From the NCBI RefSeq assembly GCF_002280785.1, contig NZ_NCEQ01000010.1, positions 1 through 64,000 of the forward strand: 64,000 nucleotides of DNA, given 5' to 3'. A program made the position numbers and the translations under genes. This DNA comes from Brevundimonas subvibrioides (GTDB lineage: Bacteria > Pseudomonadota > Alphaproteobacteria > Caulobacterales > Caulobacteraceae). This document shows positions 11,349 to 21,921 of this stretch, piece by piece; position 1 is the stretch's first letter; every line of letters starts with the position of its first letter. A model generated the notes under the pieces. It was given only the letters and a program-made list of their open reading frames with translations, was not told the origin of the DNA and ran no database searches.

Positions 11349-11460
11349 GACGAAACGGACAAAACGGACGAAACCTTTGGTCTTTCTGAACAAAATCAAA
11401 AGGTTGCTGTTTCTAGCCCTGTCGCTTCCCGGAGGGCTGTCCGACAGGGCGGACGAAACG
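11349..11460. repeat. Cluster of 9-mer GACGAAACG repeats with a hairpin
   Basis: Three tandem 9-mers (GACGAAACG, GACAAAACG, GACGAAACC) occupy 11349-11375. A fourth exact copy lies at 11452-11460, and an inverted partial copy (gttttcgtc) at 11324-11332. Between them an eight-pair inverted repeat (CCCTGTCG / CGACAGGG) spans 11417-11449. The 297-base gap between rph and the lipoprotein gene otherwise shows no gene. It could hold the lipoprotein promoter and operator sites. Confidence 0.4.
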
Positions 11461-11557
11461 GCGCTGGATTGTCAAAGACCCCGACCTCTTAGATCTGGGA
11501 TGCGACCGCGCATCCGCAAGGCGCGGGCAAGAATAAATTCACACCCGGAGTGGAAAC

Positions 11558-12292
11558 TCAGCGCTGGCGGGCGAGGGCCTGGTCCACGGCGGCCTTCTGC
11601 AGCTTGAACAGGTCGTTGCAGCCCGCCTCGGCCAGTTCGAAAAGACGGTCGAATTCGGGGCGGGAGAAGCCGCGCTTCTCGCCGGTCGCCTGGATCTCGA
11701 CGATGGTTCCCGAGCCGGTCAGGACGAAGTTGCCGTCGGCCTCGGCGTTGGAATCCTCCTCGTAGTCGAGGTCGGCCACGGGCGTATCAGCGAAGATGCC
11801 GCAGGAAATGGCCGCGACCTGATCGAGGATCGGATCGGCCTTCAGCACGCCCTCGGCCCGCAGGTAGCCGAGCGCCGAGGCCATCGCGACCCAGGCGCCG
11901 GTGATCGAGGCGGTGCGGGTGCCGCCGTCGGCCTGGATGACGTCGCAGTCGATCAGCACCTGACGCTCGCCCAGCGCCTTGAGGTCGACGACGGCGCGCA
12001 GGGAGCGGCCGATCAGGCGCTGGATTTCCTGGGTGCGGCCCGACTGCTTGCCGGCGGCGGCCTCACGCTTGCCGCGCGTGTGGGTGGCGCGAGGCAGCAT
12101 GCCGTATTCGGCGGTGACCCAGCCCTGACCGGTGTTGCGCATCCAGCCGGGCACTTTTTCCTCGATCGAGGCGGTGACGAGGACCTTGGTATGGCCGAAC
12201 GAGACCAGGCAGGAGCCCTCGGCGTAGCGGTTGACGCCGGTCTCCAGCGTCACGGCGCGGAGCTGGTCTGGGGTGCGTTCGGAGGGGCGCAT
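11558..12292 (-). CDS. rph: Ribonuclease PH
   Basis: RNase PH trims tRNA 3' ends phosphorolytically. The 244-residue protein starts [14 protein letters not shown] and has the full RNase PH core: [25 protein letters not shown] split over the first strand-turns, the [17 protein letters not shown]-type helix, [15 protein letters not shown], and [17 protein letters not shown]. It is divergent from hrcA with a 110-base gap, a common alphaproteobacterial arrangement. Confidence 0.96.
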   Translation of the reverse strand: MRPSERTPDQLRAVTLETGVNRYAEGSCLVSFGHTKVLVTASIEEKVPGWMRNTGQGWVTAEYGMLPRATHTRGKREAAAGKQSGRTQEIQRLIGRSLRAVVDLKALGERQVLIDCDVIQADGGTRTASITGAWVAMASALGYLRAEGVLKADPILDQVAAISCGIFADTPVADLDYEEDSNAEADGNFVLTGSGTIVEIQATGEKRGFSRPEFDRLFELAEAGCNDLFKLQKAAVDQALARQR

Positions 12293-12402
12293 GACGGGTA
12301 TCCTGAAACTCGGTATTGCGTTGGCGTATCGAGCGGCGGTGCTTATCCTGAAAGGGTGAGCCTGTATCCCCCCAACCTCCCCGTGCGATCGGGTCGCCGC
12401 CC

Positions 12403-13491
12403 GTGAGGCCGCCGCTCAGCCCCCTGATGACGCCCCACTACGCCGGCTTGGCCGCGCTGGACCAGCGGGCGCGGGATATCTTCAGGAGCGTGGTCGAGAC
12501 CTATCTCGAGACCGGGGAGCCGGTGGGGTCGCGAACCGTGTCGAAAGGCGGGGTGCATCTGTCGCCCGCCTCGATCCGCAACACGATGCAGGATCTCACC
12601 CTGGCGGGGTTGCTGGCGGCGCCGCACACCTCGGCGGGGCGGATCCCGACCCATGCCGGCCTGCGCCTGTTCGTGGACGGACTGCTGGAGATCGGCGACG
12701 TCGGGACCGAGGAGCGACGCGAGATCGACGCCCGTCTGCTCGGGCGCGGCAAGGGCTTCGAGGAGGCGCTGAACGAGGCCACCGCCCTGCTGTCGGGTCT
12801 GGCGGGCGGGGCCGGCATCGTCGCCAGTCCGGTGCGGGACGCGGGCGTCAAGCACGTGGAGTTCGTGGCCCTGGGCTCGGGTCAGGCCCTGGCGGTGCTG
12901 GTCGCCGACGACGGGACGGTCGAGAACCGGCTCATGCCGCTGGCCGCCGGCGTGACGCCGTCGATCCTGCAAGAGGCGTCGAACTTCCTTTCAGCCCGTA
13001 TGAAGGGCCGGCTCCTGTCCGAGGCGCGGCTGGAGATGGGGGCGGAACTGGCCGCCGCGCGCAGCGAGCTGGACGCCGCCGCCGCCCGTCTGGTCGAGGA
13101 CGGGCTGGCGGCCTGGTCGGGCGGGGCGGATCGGGAGCGGTCGCTGATCGTGAGGGGGCGCGCCAACCTGTTGCAGGACGCCGGCGCCGCCGAGGATCTG
13201 GAAAAGGTCCGGATCCTGTTCGACGATCTGGAGCAGAAGGAACAGCTGATCGGCCTGCTCGACGGGGTCGATGCAGCGCAGGGGGTGCGGATTTTTATCG
13301 GGGCGGAAACGCGACTGTTTTCGCTTTCGGGTTCCGCCGTCGTCGCGGCGCCCTATATGACGGGCCGACAACGGGTTCTGGGCGCCATCGGCGTGATCGG
13401 ACCCGCAAGACTGAACTATGCCCGCATCATCCCGTTGGTGGACTACACCGCGCGGGTGCTGGGGCGCATCCTGGACGGACAAGACACGTGA
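12403..13491 (+). CDS. hrcA: Heat-inducible transcription repressor HrcA
   Basis: HrcA represses chaperonin operons by binding the CIRCE inverted repeat. The 362 residues include the N-terminal winged helix ([49 protein letters not shown]) and the C-terminal dimerisation core ending [20 protein letters not shown]. The frame starts at GTG 12403, and ATG 12427 is an alternative that removes eight residues. The stop overlaps the GTG of grpE (GTGA at 13488-13491), which indicates coupling. I see no CIRCE site in its own upstream region. Confidence 0.94.
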   Translation: MRPPLSPLMTPHYAGLAALDQRARDIFRSVVETYLETGEPVGSRTVSKGGVHLSPASIRNTMQDLTLAGLLAAPHTSAGRIPTHAGLRLFVDGLLEIGDVGTEERREIDARLLGRGKGFEEALNEATALLSGLAGGAGIVASPVRDAGVKHVEFVALGSGQALAVLVADDGTVENRLMPLAAGVTPSILQEASNFLSARMKGRLLSEARLEMGAELAAARSELDAAAARLVEDGLAAWSGGADRERSLIVRGRANLLQDAGAAEDLEKVRILFDDLEQKEQLIGLLDGVDAAQGVRIFIGAETRLFSLSGSAVVAAPYMTGRQRVLGAIGVIGPARLNYARIIPLVDYTARVLGRILDGQDT

Positions 13492-14117
13492 CCGATACCC
13501 AAGACCCGAACTACGATGCCGAGCTGGACGAAGCCCTGGCCAACGCCGAGGCAGGTCTGGACTCCGGCCCGGCGGATGATCTGGGCCCGCTGGACGCCAT
13601 GATCGCCGAGCGCGACCAGTGGAAGGACCGCGCCATGCGGGCGGCGGCCGAGGCGGACAACGTCAAGCGCCGCACCGAGACCCAGATGAACGACGCCCGG
13701 GCCTTCGCGATCCAGCGCTTCGCCAAGGACCTGCTGGGCGTGGCCGACAATCTGGAGCGCGCCCTGATGGCTGCGCCCAAGGACGCGGACGCCGGCGAGG
13801 CCGGTCTGGTGACCGGTCTGGAACTGACGCAGAAGTCCCTGCTGCAGGCCTTCGAGACCAATGGGCTGAAGCGCGTCGCGCCGGGGCCGGGCGAGACCTT
13901 CGACCCGCATCTGCACCAGGCCATGATGGAACAGCCCTCGGCCGAGGTTCCGGGCGGCAGCATCCTCGTGACCATGCAGGCCGGCTACGAACTGTTCGGC
14001 CGCACCGTGCGTCCGGCCATGGTCGTCGTCGCCGCCAAGGGCTCCGGCCCGCAGGGCGGCAACCCCTATGGCGCAGCGCCCGGCGGCATAGGCGGGTCCT
14101 TCGACGGCAAGGCGTAG
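13488..14117 (+). CDS. grpE: Nucleotide exchange factor GrpE
   Basis: GrpE releases ADP from DnaK. It has 209 residues and a GTG start overlapping the hrcA stop. The N-terminus is acidic, a coiled-coil helix follows ([20 protein letters not shown]), then the beta-wing head with [14 protein letters not shown] and [17 protein letters not shown]. dnaK and dnaJ are encoded about 2.4 kb downstream rather than adjacent. Confidence 0.95.
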   Translation: MTDTQDPNYDAELDEALANAEAGLDSGPADDLGPLDAMIAERDQWKDRAMRAAAEADNVKRRTETQMNDARAFAIQRFAKDLLGVADNLERALMAAPKDADAGEAGLVTGLELTQKSLLQAFETNGLKRVAPGPGETFDPHLHQAMMEQPSAEVPGGSILVTMQAGYELFGRTVRPAMVVVAAKGSGPQGGNPYGAAPGGIGGSFDGKA

Positions 14118-14251
14118 TCCCGGTCCTCCCCCGATGGGGGAGGTGGCTCGAAGCGAAGCGTAGAGACGGAGGGGGCTCGGTCCAGACGCGGCGTCTGCGG
14201 CCGGCCCCCTCCACCGCTCCGCAGTCCCCCTCCCCCGATGGGGGAGGAGTT
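14118..14251. repeat. Intergenic palindromic repeat element
   Basis: The 134-base gap is filled by nested inverted repeats. Two copies of CCTCCCCC-gat-GGGGGAGG (at about 14126-14144 and 14228-14248) flank a larger imperfect inverted repeat built on ggagggggc / gccccctcc. Purine-rich linkers include gaagcgaagcg. The layout resembles dispersed REP-like intergenic elements. Only this copy is present here, apart from a loose hairpin match at 18486-18510. It could act as a bidirectional transcription stop between grpE and the convergent hydrolase gene. Confidence 0.6.
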
Positions 14252-15151
14252 CTACTTCAGCTTCGCCTCGAACAGCGCCAGCAGTCGGGCCCAGCCGTCG
14301 GCGGCCTCGGTCGCGCGATAGGAGGCTCGGTAGTCGGCGTGGAAGCCGTGTGGGGCGTCGGGATAGAGTTTGATGCCGCTCTCGGTCGCGCCCGCGGCCT
14401 CCAGCGCCGCCTGCATGGCGGCGACGGTGTCGTTGGGGATGCCCTGGTCCTGGCCGCCGTAGTTGCCGATGACGACGCCCTTCAGGTCGTCGGCCAGATC
14501 GACCGGGAAGGGCTGGCCCGCGGCGACCTGTTCCGGCGTGGCGGTCGGCGAGGGGGCCAGGCGGCCGTACCAGGCGACGCCGGCGTCGATCGCGGCGAAG
14601 CGGGCGGCGGCCTGCCATACGACCTTGCCGCCCCAGCAGAAGCCGGTGATCCCGACCTTGTCGACATTCGCCCATAGCTGGCCCGAGGCCCACTCAAGTG
14701 TGGCGTTGATGTCGCCCATGACCTGTTCGTAGCCGGCGGCGCCGACGATGGCCTGGATGCGCTGCATATCGGCGAGCGGGGCCGGGTCCTCGACGCGGAC
14801 GAAGAAGGCCGGGGCGATGGCGACGTAACCGGCCTTGGCCAGGCGGCGGCAGACGTCCTGGATATAGGCGTGCAGGCCGAAGATCTCCGACACCACGATC
14901 ACAACGGGGAAGGGGCCGTCGCCTTCGGGGCGGGCGACATAGGCCGGCAGGTCGAAGGCGTCGGCCGAGGGATAGGAGACCATCCCGGTCGCCAGGCCCT
15001 CGGAGTCGGTCGTGATCGGCTGGGCCTCCTGGGCCAGGGCGGCGACCGCATAGCCGGTGAACATGGCTCCCGCCGTCAGCCCGCCCAGGGATCGGCGCGA
15101 GAACCGGAAATCGTCGGCGGTCTGGCCTTCGGGGCGGATCAGGACGGTCAT
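14252..15151 (-). CDS. Dienelactone hydrolase family protein with Tat signal
   Basis: An alpha/beta hydrolase of the dienelactone hydrolase family. I chose ATG 15151, which has a ggagg ribosome-binding site just upstream and gives 299 residues. The N-terminus has a twin-arginine export motif (SRRSLGG, arginines 19-20) followed by a hydrophobic stretch, so it is probably exported folded. The nucleophile is C172 in GFCWGGK, the family glutamate E89 is in VSEIFG, and an acidic residue in GNYGGQDQG and a His in PHGFHADYR complete the triad. Substrate is unknown. It is separated from grpE by a palindromic element. Confidence 0.88.
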   Translation of the reverse strand: MTVLIRPEGQTADDFRFSRRSLGGLTAGAMFTGYAVAALAQEAQPITTDSEGLATGMVSYPSADAFDLPAYVARPEGDGPFPVVIVVSEIFGLHAYIQDVCRRLAKAGYVAIAPAFFVRVEDPAPLADMQRIQAIVGAAGYEQVMGDINATLEWASGQLWANVDKVGITGFCWGGKVVWQAAARFAAIDAGVAWYGRLAPSPTATPEQVAAGQPFPVDLADDLKGVVIGNYGGQDQGIPNDTVAAMQAALEAAGATESGIKLYPDAPHGFHADYRASYRATEAADGWARLLALFEAKLK

Positions 15152-15226
15152 GGGCGCTTCCTCCGGGATTTTGGTCGCCGACTGTGACGAGACCGCGCGG
15201 TTCCGTCGAGTCACCGCCCTGTGACC

Positions 15227-15832
15227 TTACGCCGCCTGGCGAAGGGTCAGGTTGATCCGCCCGCCGCCGGGCATCAGCCGCGACGATCCCGCCAGCAGCC
15301 GATCGATCCCGTGGCGCGCCAGTCGAGCGGGGCCGGTCAGGGCGCAGACGTCGCCTGACGCCAGTTTCAGTGATCGCGTCGGCCCCTTGCCCGCCGGGCC
15401 GATGCGGAAGACGGCGGTGTCCCCCAGCGACACCGACAGGACCGGGGCGCAGAGATCGGCCTCGTCCCTGTCCTGATGCAGCCCCATGCGGGCGTCCTCG
15501 CGGTAGAGGTTGATCAGGCAGGCGTCGGGCGGCCGGGGCCAGCCGGTCAGCTCGGCCCACAGGTTCAGAAGAACGGGCGGGATCGGCGGCCAGGGCGCGC
15601 CGGTCCCGGGATGGGTCGGCTGGTAGCGGTAGCCGGCACGGTCCGAGACCCAGCCGAGCGCGCCAAAATTGCTCATCCTGACCGAGAACGGCTTCCCGCC
15701 CGGGGTCACCGGTCGATAGAGGGGCGCCATGGCCAGGGCGGTGTCGATTTCGGCCAGCAGGGAGGCCTGCGCGGCCTCGTGCAATCGGCCGGGCCAGTAG
15801 TGAAATCCGGGGAGGTCGGGGAAGGGCTCCAT
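15227..15832 (-). CDS. alkB: AlkB-family alpha-ketoglutarate-dependent dioxygenase (DNA/RNA demethylase)
   Basis: AlkB oxidatively removes N-alkyl lesions from bases. The 201 residues carry NLYREDARMGLHQDRDE with iron ligands H119 and D121, the distal H174 (ARHGIDR), and the 2-oxoglutarate-binding arginines R192 and R198 (RINLTLR). MSNFG and WAELTGWP are also family segments. The length is typical of bacterial AlkB. It is divergent from nothing nearby and reads in the same direction as the hydrolase beyond it. Confidence 0.93.
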   Translation of the reverse strand: MEPFPDLPGFHYWPGRLHEAAQASLLAEIDTALAMAPLYRPVTPGGKPFSVRMSNFGALGWVSDRAGYRYQPTHPGTGAPWPPIPPVLLNLWAELTGWPRPPDACLINLYREDARMGLHQDRDEADLCAPVLSVSLGDTAVFRIGPAGKGPTRSLKLASGDVCALTGPARLARHGIDRLLAGSSRLMPGGGRINLTLRQAA

Positions 15833-15841
15833 CGCCCTCGT

Positions 15842-16258
15842 CTAGCGCGTGAAGTAATAGTCCGCGACCTGGCAGGCGTTGATGCCGCTGCGTTGCAGGC
15901 TCTGGCCGTTGTCGAACTCTGCGCGCAGCGAATAGCGGCAGGCGCCGGAGCCGTCGTCGATGGTCACCACCACGCTCTGGCCCGGCGACAGGGTGCCCGA
16001 GCCCAGGAGGTCGTCGCCCCAGTCCCCGCCGCTCGAGGCGTAGAGATAGGTCATCGACCAGCCGGTCTGGTTATGGATGCGGACATCGCGATTGTAGGCG
16101 TCCTGCGATGGACGCGCCGGAGCAACCGCATGGACCATCGCGACCCGCTTCGACGCCGATTCCGCCGTCGCCTGGGCGCCCGACAGGCCAAGCAGTGTCA
16201 GGCCCAGGATCAGGGCAGGTGTGAACCGGCGGGGCTTGAGAGGCGGGGAGCGCATCAT
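15842..16258 (-). CDS. Small secreted protein, paralogue of the 21457-21822 protein
   Basis: I chose ATG 16258 (138 residues) because it begins a signal peptide (RRFTPALILGLTLLGLSGAQ, cleavage near ATA-ES). The mature part holds an IHNQTGWSMTYLYASSG strand, GTLSPGQSVVVTIDDGSG and a Cys-Tyr pair (ACRYSLRAEFDNGQ). The same pattern of NxTG/NGTPW, Gly-rich turn, Asp-rich DD, C-x-Y and ending Cys occurs in the protein at 21457-21822, so the two are paralogues of one small beta-rich exported family. Function is unknown. Confidence 0.75.
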   Translation of the reverse strand: MMRSPPLKPRRFTPALILGLTLLGLSGAQATAESASKRVAMVHAVAPARPSQDAYNRDVRIHNQTGWSMTYLYASSGGDWGDDLLGSGTLSPGQSVVVTIDDGSGACRYSLRAEFDNGQSLQRSGINACQVADYYFTR

Positions 16259-16379
16259 CGGGACCTGCAACTGGCGGGCCCGTGACCCGCAATCAGGCCC
16301 AACAGTGCCCGAACGGGAGCCTGAACGCACCTGATGACCCCTGACTCCGCCTGATTCGGGCCTCGTCCTCAAACAAGGC

Positions 16380-16407
16380 CTTGCGGGGCATGACGACTTT
16401 CCCATAT
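16380..16407 (+). promoter_or_regulatory. Sigma-32 (RpoH)-type promoter of dnaK
   Basis: A -35 CTTGCGG (16380-16386) and -10 CCCATAT (16401-16407) are separated by 14 bases, matching the heat-shock consensus CTTGAAA-N13-15-CCCATNT. Transcription would start near 16415, leaving a leader of about 160 bases before the dnaK ATG at 16575. Confidence 0.75.
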
Positions 16408-16574
16408 CCCGACCAGCCCGAGAGACCCCGCAATCCGTGGGGTTTCACGGAAAAACACACAACCTGCCGCGCTCTCGCCCCCGAGAGGCGGCGCAAACAA
16501 AACGGGGGCGGTCACGCGCGGCGCTTTCTGATAAGGCCGCCGCATCGCCCGCCAGACGGAGAAAAGACAGGCTC

Positions 16575-18476
<1,902 letters not shown>

Positions 18477-18527
18477 GCGTCGTGGTCCTCCCCTGCGATC
18501 CAGGGGGGGACCGTGACTTTCATGAAA

Positions 18528-18555
18528 CTTGCATCACCGCACCCGGCGCCCATGT
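18528..18555 (+). promoter_or_regulatory. Sigma-32 (RpoH)-type promoter of dnaJ
   Basis: CTTGCAT (18528-18534) and CCCATGT (18549-18555) have a 14-base spacer, the same spacing as the dnaK promoter. They sit 84 bases before the dnaJ ATG. A GC-rich hairpin (TCCCCT / AGGGGGGA) at 18486-18510, after the dnaK stop, may reduce read-through. Confidence 0.65.
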
Positions 18556-18638
18556 CTTGCGTGGGCCGCCATTCCGCTTGCACGCTCTGAAAAGAGACGT
18601 GATCGGATTGTCAGGGGTTGGTTTGAGGACGTCTGCGC

Positions 18639-19832
18639 ATGGCGCGTGATTATTATGAGGTGCTGTCGGTCGAGCGGACCATCGACGCCGCCGGCCTGAA
18701 GTCCGCCTATCGCAAGCTGGCGATGGAGCACCACCCGGACCGCAACGGCGGTTCCGAAGAGTCCATGGCCAGGTTCAAGGAGGTCTCCGAGGCCTATACG
18801 GTCCTGTCGGACGACCAGAAGCGCGCCGCCTATGACCGGTTCGGCCATGCGGGCGTGAACGGCGGAAGCGGCGGGGGCCAGCAGGGCTTCCACGACGTCA
18901 ACGACATCTTTTCCCAGGTCTTCGGCGACGCGTTCGGCGACGTCTTCGGCGGTGGCGGGCGGCGCCAGTCGAACGGCCCGCGTCGCGGTTCGGACCTGCG
19001 CTACGACCTCGAGATCACCCTGGAGCAGGCCTATCAGGGCGCCGAGGTGGAAATCTCCGTGCCGACGACCGCGGCGTGCGAGACCTGCGAGGGTTCGGGC
19101 GCCAGGAACGGCGCCAAGCCGACGACCTGCTCGACCTGCCAGGGTGTGGGACGCGTGCGTCAGGCCAACGGCTTTTTCCAGGTCGAACGCACCTGCCCCT
19201 CCTGCGGCGGTCAGGGCCAGCGGCTGTCGGCGGCCGACACCTGCGGGACCTGCCACGGCCACGGCCAGGTGCGGAAGACGCGCAAACTGTCGCTGAAGGT
19301 TCCGGCCGGCGTGGATGACGGCTCGCGCATCCGGCTGTCGGGCGAGGGTGACGCCGGAACGCGCGGCGGCCCGCGCGGCGACCTCTATGTCTTCCTGTCG
19401 GTGACCCCGCACGATCTGTTCGAGCGCGACAACCTGGATCTGCTGTGCACCGTGCCGGTGTCGATGACGGTCGCGGCCCTGGGCGGCGAGATCGATGCCC
19501 CCTGCCTGGTGTCCGAGGCCTGCGACGGCCAGTGCAAGGCTCCGGTCAGCGTTCCCGCCGGCGCCCAGACCGGCAAGACGGTCCGCATCCGCGGCAAGGG
19601 CATGCCCCATCTGAACGGCCGCCAGCGCGGCGACCTGGTGGTCGAGCTGTTCGTCGAGACGCCGACCGACCTGACGCCCCGCCAGAAGGAGTTGATGCAG
19701 GAACTGGCCGCCTCGTTCGGCGACAGCCAGAATCCTCGAAACTCGTCCTTCGCCGGCAAGGCCAAGCGATTCTGGGCCGACATCCTCGGCTCGGAAGAAG
19801 ACGCGAAGTCGGCGCGCGAGAACGCCCAGTGA
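18639..19832 (+). CDS. dnaJ: Chaperone protein DnaJ (Hsp40, type I)
   Basis: Co-chaperone that stimulates DnaK ATP hydrolysis and delivers substrates. It has 397 residues. The J-domain has the HPD motif (MEHHPDRNGG, about residue 33). A Gly/Phe-rich linker (GGSGGGQQGFHDVNDIFSQV) comes next. The four zinc-finger repeats (CETCEGSG, CSTCQGVG, CPSCGGQG, CGTCHGHG) follow, then the two client-binding beta domains. dapB starts 22 bases after the stop. Confidence 0.97.
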   Translation: MARDYYEVLSVERTIDAAGLKSAYRKLAMEHHPDRNGGSEESMARFKEVSEAYTVLSDDQKRAAYDRFGHAGVNGGSGGGQQGFHDVNDIFSQVFGDAFGDVFGGGGRRQSNGPRRGSDLRYDLEITLEQAYQGAEVEISVPTTAACETCEGSGARNGAKPTTCSTCQGVGRVRQANGFFQVERTCPSCGGQGQRLSAADTCGTCHGHGQVRKTRKLSLKVPAGVDDGSRIRLSGEGDAGTRGGPRGDLYVFLSVTPHDLFERDNLDLLCTVPVSMTVAALGGEIDAPCLVSEACDGQCKAPVSVPAGAQTGKTVRIRGKGMPHLNGRQRGDLVVELFVETPTDLTPRQKELMQELAASFGDSQNPRNSSFAGKAKRFWADILGSEEDAKSARENAQ

Positions 19833-19854
19833 ATTTCGCCGGAGGGGCCTCGTC

Positions 19855-20604
19855 TTGAGCGAACTGTTTCACGTCGGGATTTCCGGCGCGCGCGGCCGGA
19901 TGGGTCGGGCCGTGTCCCAGGCCCTGGACGCGCGCGAGGACGTCATGGTTTCGGTCCGTTTCGACTGGGGCGAGACGCCCGACCTGAGCCTTTGCGACGT
20001 GGTCATCGACTTCTCCACCGCCGAGGCCTCGGTCGCCCTGGCGCAGACCTGCGCCGAGCGCGGCGGTCCAGCCCTCGTCATCGGCTCGACCGGCTTCACT
20101 CCAGAGCAGGACGCGGCCCTGCAGGCTGCGGCTGAGAAATTCGCCATCGTGCGCAGCGGCAACTTCTCGCTCGGCGTCAACATCCTGATCGGCCTGGTCG
20201 AGCATGCGGCCTTGCGGCTGGACGCCCGCGACTGGGACATCGAGATCACCGAGGCCCATCACCGGAAGAAGATCGACGCCCCGTCCGGCACCGCCCTGAT
20301 GCTGGGCGAGGCTGCCGCGCGCGGTCGCGGTCATGACCTGTCGGAGTTGCGCAACGCGCCCTACGACGGCATCTCCGAGGAACGGAAGACCGGGACCATC
20401 GGCTTCTCCTCGATCCGCGCGGGCGGCCTCGTCGGGGAACACACGGTGCTGTTCGCCTCGGACGACGAGGTCCTGACCCTGAGCCACTCGGCCATCGACC
20501 GGTCCCTGTTCGCCAAGGGCGCGGTCGCTGCCGCCGCCTGGGTGCGGACGCGCGGGCCGGGACTCTACGACATGCAGGATGTGTTGGGCTTCAGGCAGGC
20601 ATGA
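19855..20604 (+). CDS. dapB: 4-hydroxy-tetrahydrodipicolinate reductase
   Basis: DapB reduces hydroxy-tetrahydrodipicolinate in the diaminopimelate/lysine pathway. The best start is TTG at 19855 with a ggagggg ribosome-binding site. The 249 residues show the dinucleotide motif GISGARGRMGRAV, VVIDFSTAEAS, IGSTGF, the SGNFSLGVNIL segment, catalytic EAHHRKKIDAPSGTAL and GEHTVLFAS. It is close behind dnaJ and may be cotranscribed. Confidence 0.96.
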   Translation: MSELFHVGISGARGRMGRAVSQALDAREDVMVSVRFDWGETPDLSLCDVVIDFSTAEASVALAQTCAERGGPALVIGSTGFTPEQDAALQAAAEKFAIVRSGNFSLGVNILIGLVEHAALRLDARDWDIEITEAHHRKKIDAPSGTALMLGEAAARGRGHDLSELRNAPYDGISEERKTGTIGFSSIRAGGLVGEHTVLFASDDEVLTLSHSAIDRSLFAKGAVAAAAWVRTRGPGLYDMQDVLGFRQA

Positions 20605-20708
20605 TTTAGGGCGCTACCGCTCGGCTCGCCTCCCGGTCCGATCTTTGATCGGCCGTAGGACAGGCCCCGCCTCGCTGCTTGAGCGCGGTCGGTGCGCGGC
20701 CGGGCGGG

Positions 20709-21410
20709 TCAGACCCGCTCGAATTCCAGGAACAGAGGGTCGGTGTCGCCGAGCCGTTTTTCCTCATAGCGGGTCACGACGTGATCCTCCGGCGCGACCT
20801 TCCAGTCCGCCGTCTCGTCGGCCAGCCAGACCAGGCCTGGCGTGGCCAGGAACCGCTCCAGCGCCCAGCCGGCGTAGTCCTTCCAGTCCGTGACGAAGCG
20901 CAGGCGGCCGCCGGGGTTGAGCTTGCGCGCGAGTTCGGCGGCGAAGGCCGGCTGGATCAGGCGGCGCTTGTTGTGGCGCGCCTTGTGCCAGGGATCGGGG
21001 AACAGGATCATGATCCGGTCCAGCGATCCGTCCGGCAAGGCCTGGACCACGGCTCGCGCGTCATCGGCATGCAGGCGAACGTTCTTGAGGTCCCCTTCCT
21101 CGATATGCCGCAGCGCCGAGGCGACGCCGTTGAGGAAGGGCTCGCAGCCGATCATCAGGGCGGACGGGTTGCGCGCGGCCTGGACGGCGAGGTGCTCGCC
21201 ACCGCCGAACCCGATCTCAAGCCAAACCTCCTGGGCGCCCGGCATCAGGGCGGAAACGTCGATCGGTCCCGCCGCCGGATCCGGGAGCTTCACCAAGGGC
21301 ATCAATGTATCGAACAGAGCCGCCTGGCGCGGCTTGATCGCCCGCGACTTGATGCGTCCGAAGGAACGGAGCGGGGCGTCCGGCGAGCGGGCGGAAGGAT
21401 CGGTCGTCAT
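20709..21410 (-). CDS. trmB: tRNA (guanine(46)-N7)-methyltransferase
   Basis: TrmB makes m7G46 in tRNA using SAM. ATG 21410 gives 233 residues and avoids an untypical 26-residue head. The SAM-binding site is LEIGFGGGEHL, the acidic C-EPF motif is IGCEPFLNG, and the catalytic FPDPWHKARHNKRRL is intact, as is RFVTDWKDYAGWAL. It lies downstream of metK and a small secreted-protein gene on the same strand, all three possibly one transcript. It is convergent with dapB. Confidence 0.95.
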   Translation of the reverse strand: MTTDPSARSPDAPLRSFGRIKSRAIKPRQAALFDTLMPLVKLPDPAAGPIDVSALMPGAQEVWLEIGFGGGEHLAVQAARNPSALMIGCEPFLNGVASALRHIEEGDLKNVRLHADDARAVVQALPDGSLDRIMILFPDPWHKARHNKRRLIQPAFAAELARKLNPGGRLRFVTDWKDYAGWALERFLATPGLVWLADETADWKVAPEDHVVTRYEEKRLGDTDPLFLEFERV

Positions 21411-21456
21411 CGCGCGCCTGTAGCCCGCGACGACGACCGTTGAAAGGCGCGGAGGC

Positions 21457-21822
21457 CTATTCGATGCCTTCGATGGTGCCGTCTTCATTGACCACGACGT
21501 ATTCCAGCTCGCAGAAATTCAGCTTCTGCTGCCAGGCGTCGCCGTCCTCGAAGACGATCTTGACGTAGTATTCACAGGCGTCATCGGAATCGTAGAAGCG
21601 CATGGCGACGGTGCCGCCCGCCTCAAGAATGCGTTGCGGCATCCAGTCCCGGCTGTAGGTGCCGTTCGGCTCGCCGGTCTGGAAGGTCAGGATGGTCCAG
21701 GGCGTGCCGTTGACCAGGTCGAAGGTGTAGTAGTCGCCGTCCTGAACCGGCGCGGCCGAGGCCGGAGCGGCGCCGCACAGCAGAGCGAGGGCGGCGAACG
21801 CGCCCATCATCATGGATTTCAT
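21457..21822 (-). CDS. Small secreted protein, paralogue of the 15842-16258 protein
   Basis: I chose the ATG at 21822 because the gggga ribosome-binding site is seven bases upstream, whereas for the ATG at 21828 it would be too close. The 121-residue product has a signal peptide (MMMGAFAALALLCGAAPASA) and a short mature domain with NGTPWTILTFQTG, DSDDACEYYVKIVF and NFCELEYVVV. It shares the spacing of NGT/NQTG, DD and C-x-Y with the protein at 15842-16258. Function is unknown. It is located between metK and trmB. Confidence 0.75.
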   Translation of the reverse strand: MKSMMMGAFAALALLCGAAPASAAPVQDGDYYTFDLVNGTPWTILTFQTGEPNGTYSRDWMPQRILEAGGTVAMRFYDSDDACEYYVKIVFEDGDAWQQKLNFCELEYVVVNEDGTIEGIE

Positions 21823-21921
21823 AGTCATTCCCCCGACCTGGCGGACATCGCCGGGCCGTGCGCGACATGCGTGCAAGGCCCGGACCACGTCAACATCCCC
21901 AAAGGGGTCGGTCAGATAGGA

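Noticed and set aside
12293-12402. Possible CIRCE element upstream of hrcA
   Set aside because: No TTAGCACTC-N9-GAGTGCTAA-like inverted repeat found.
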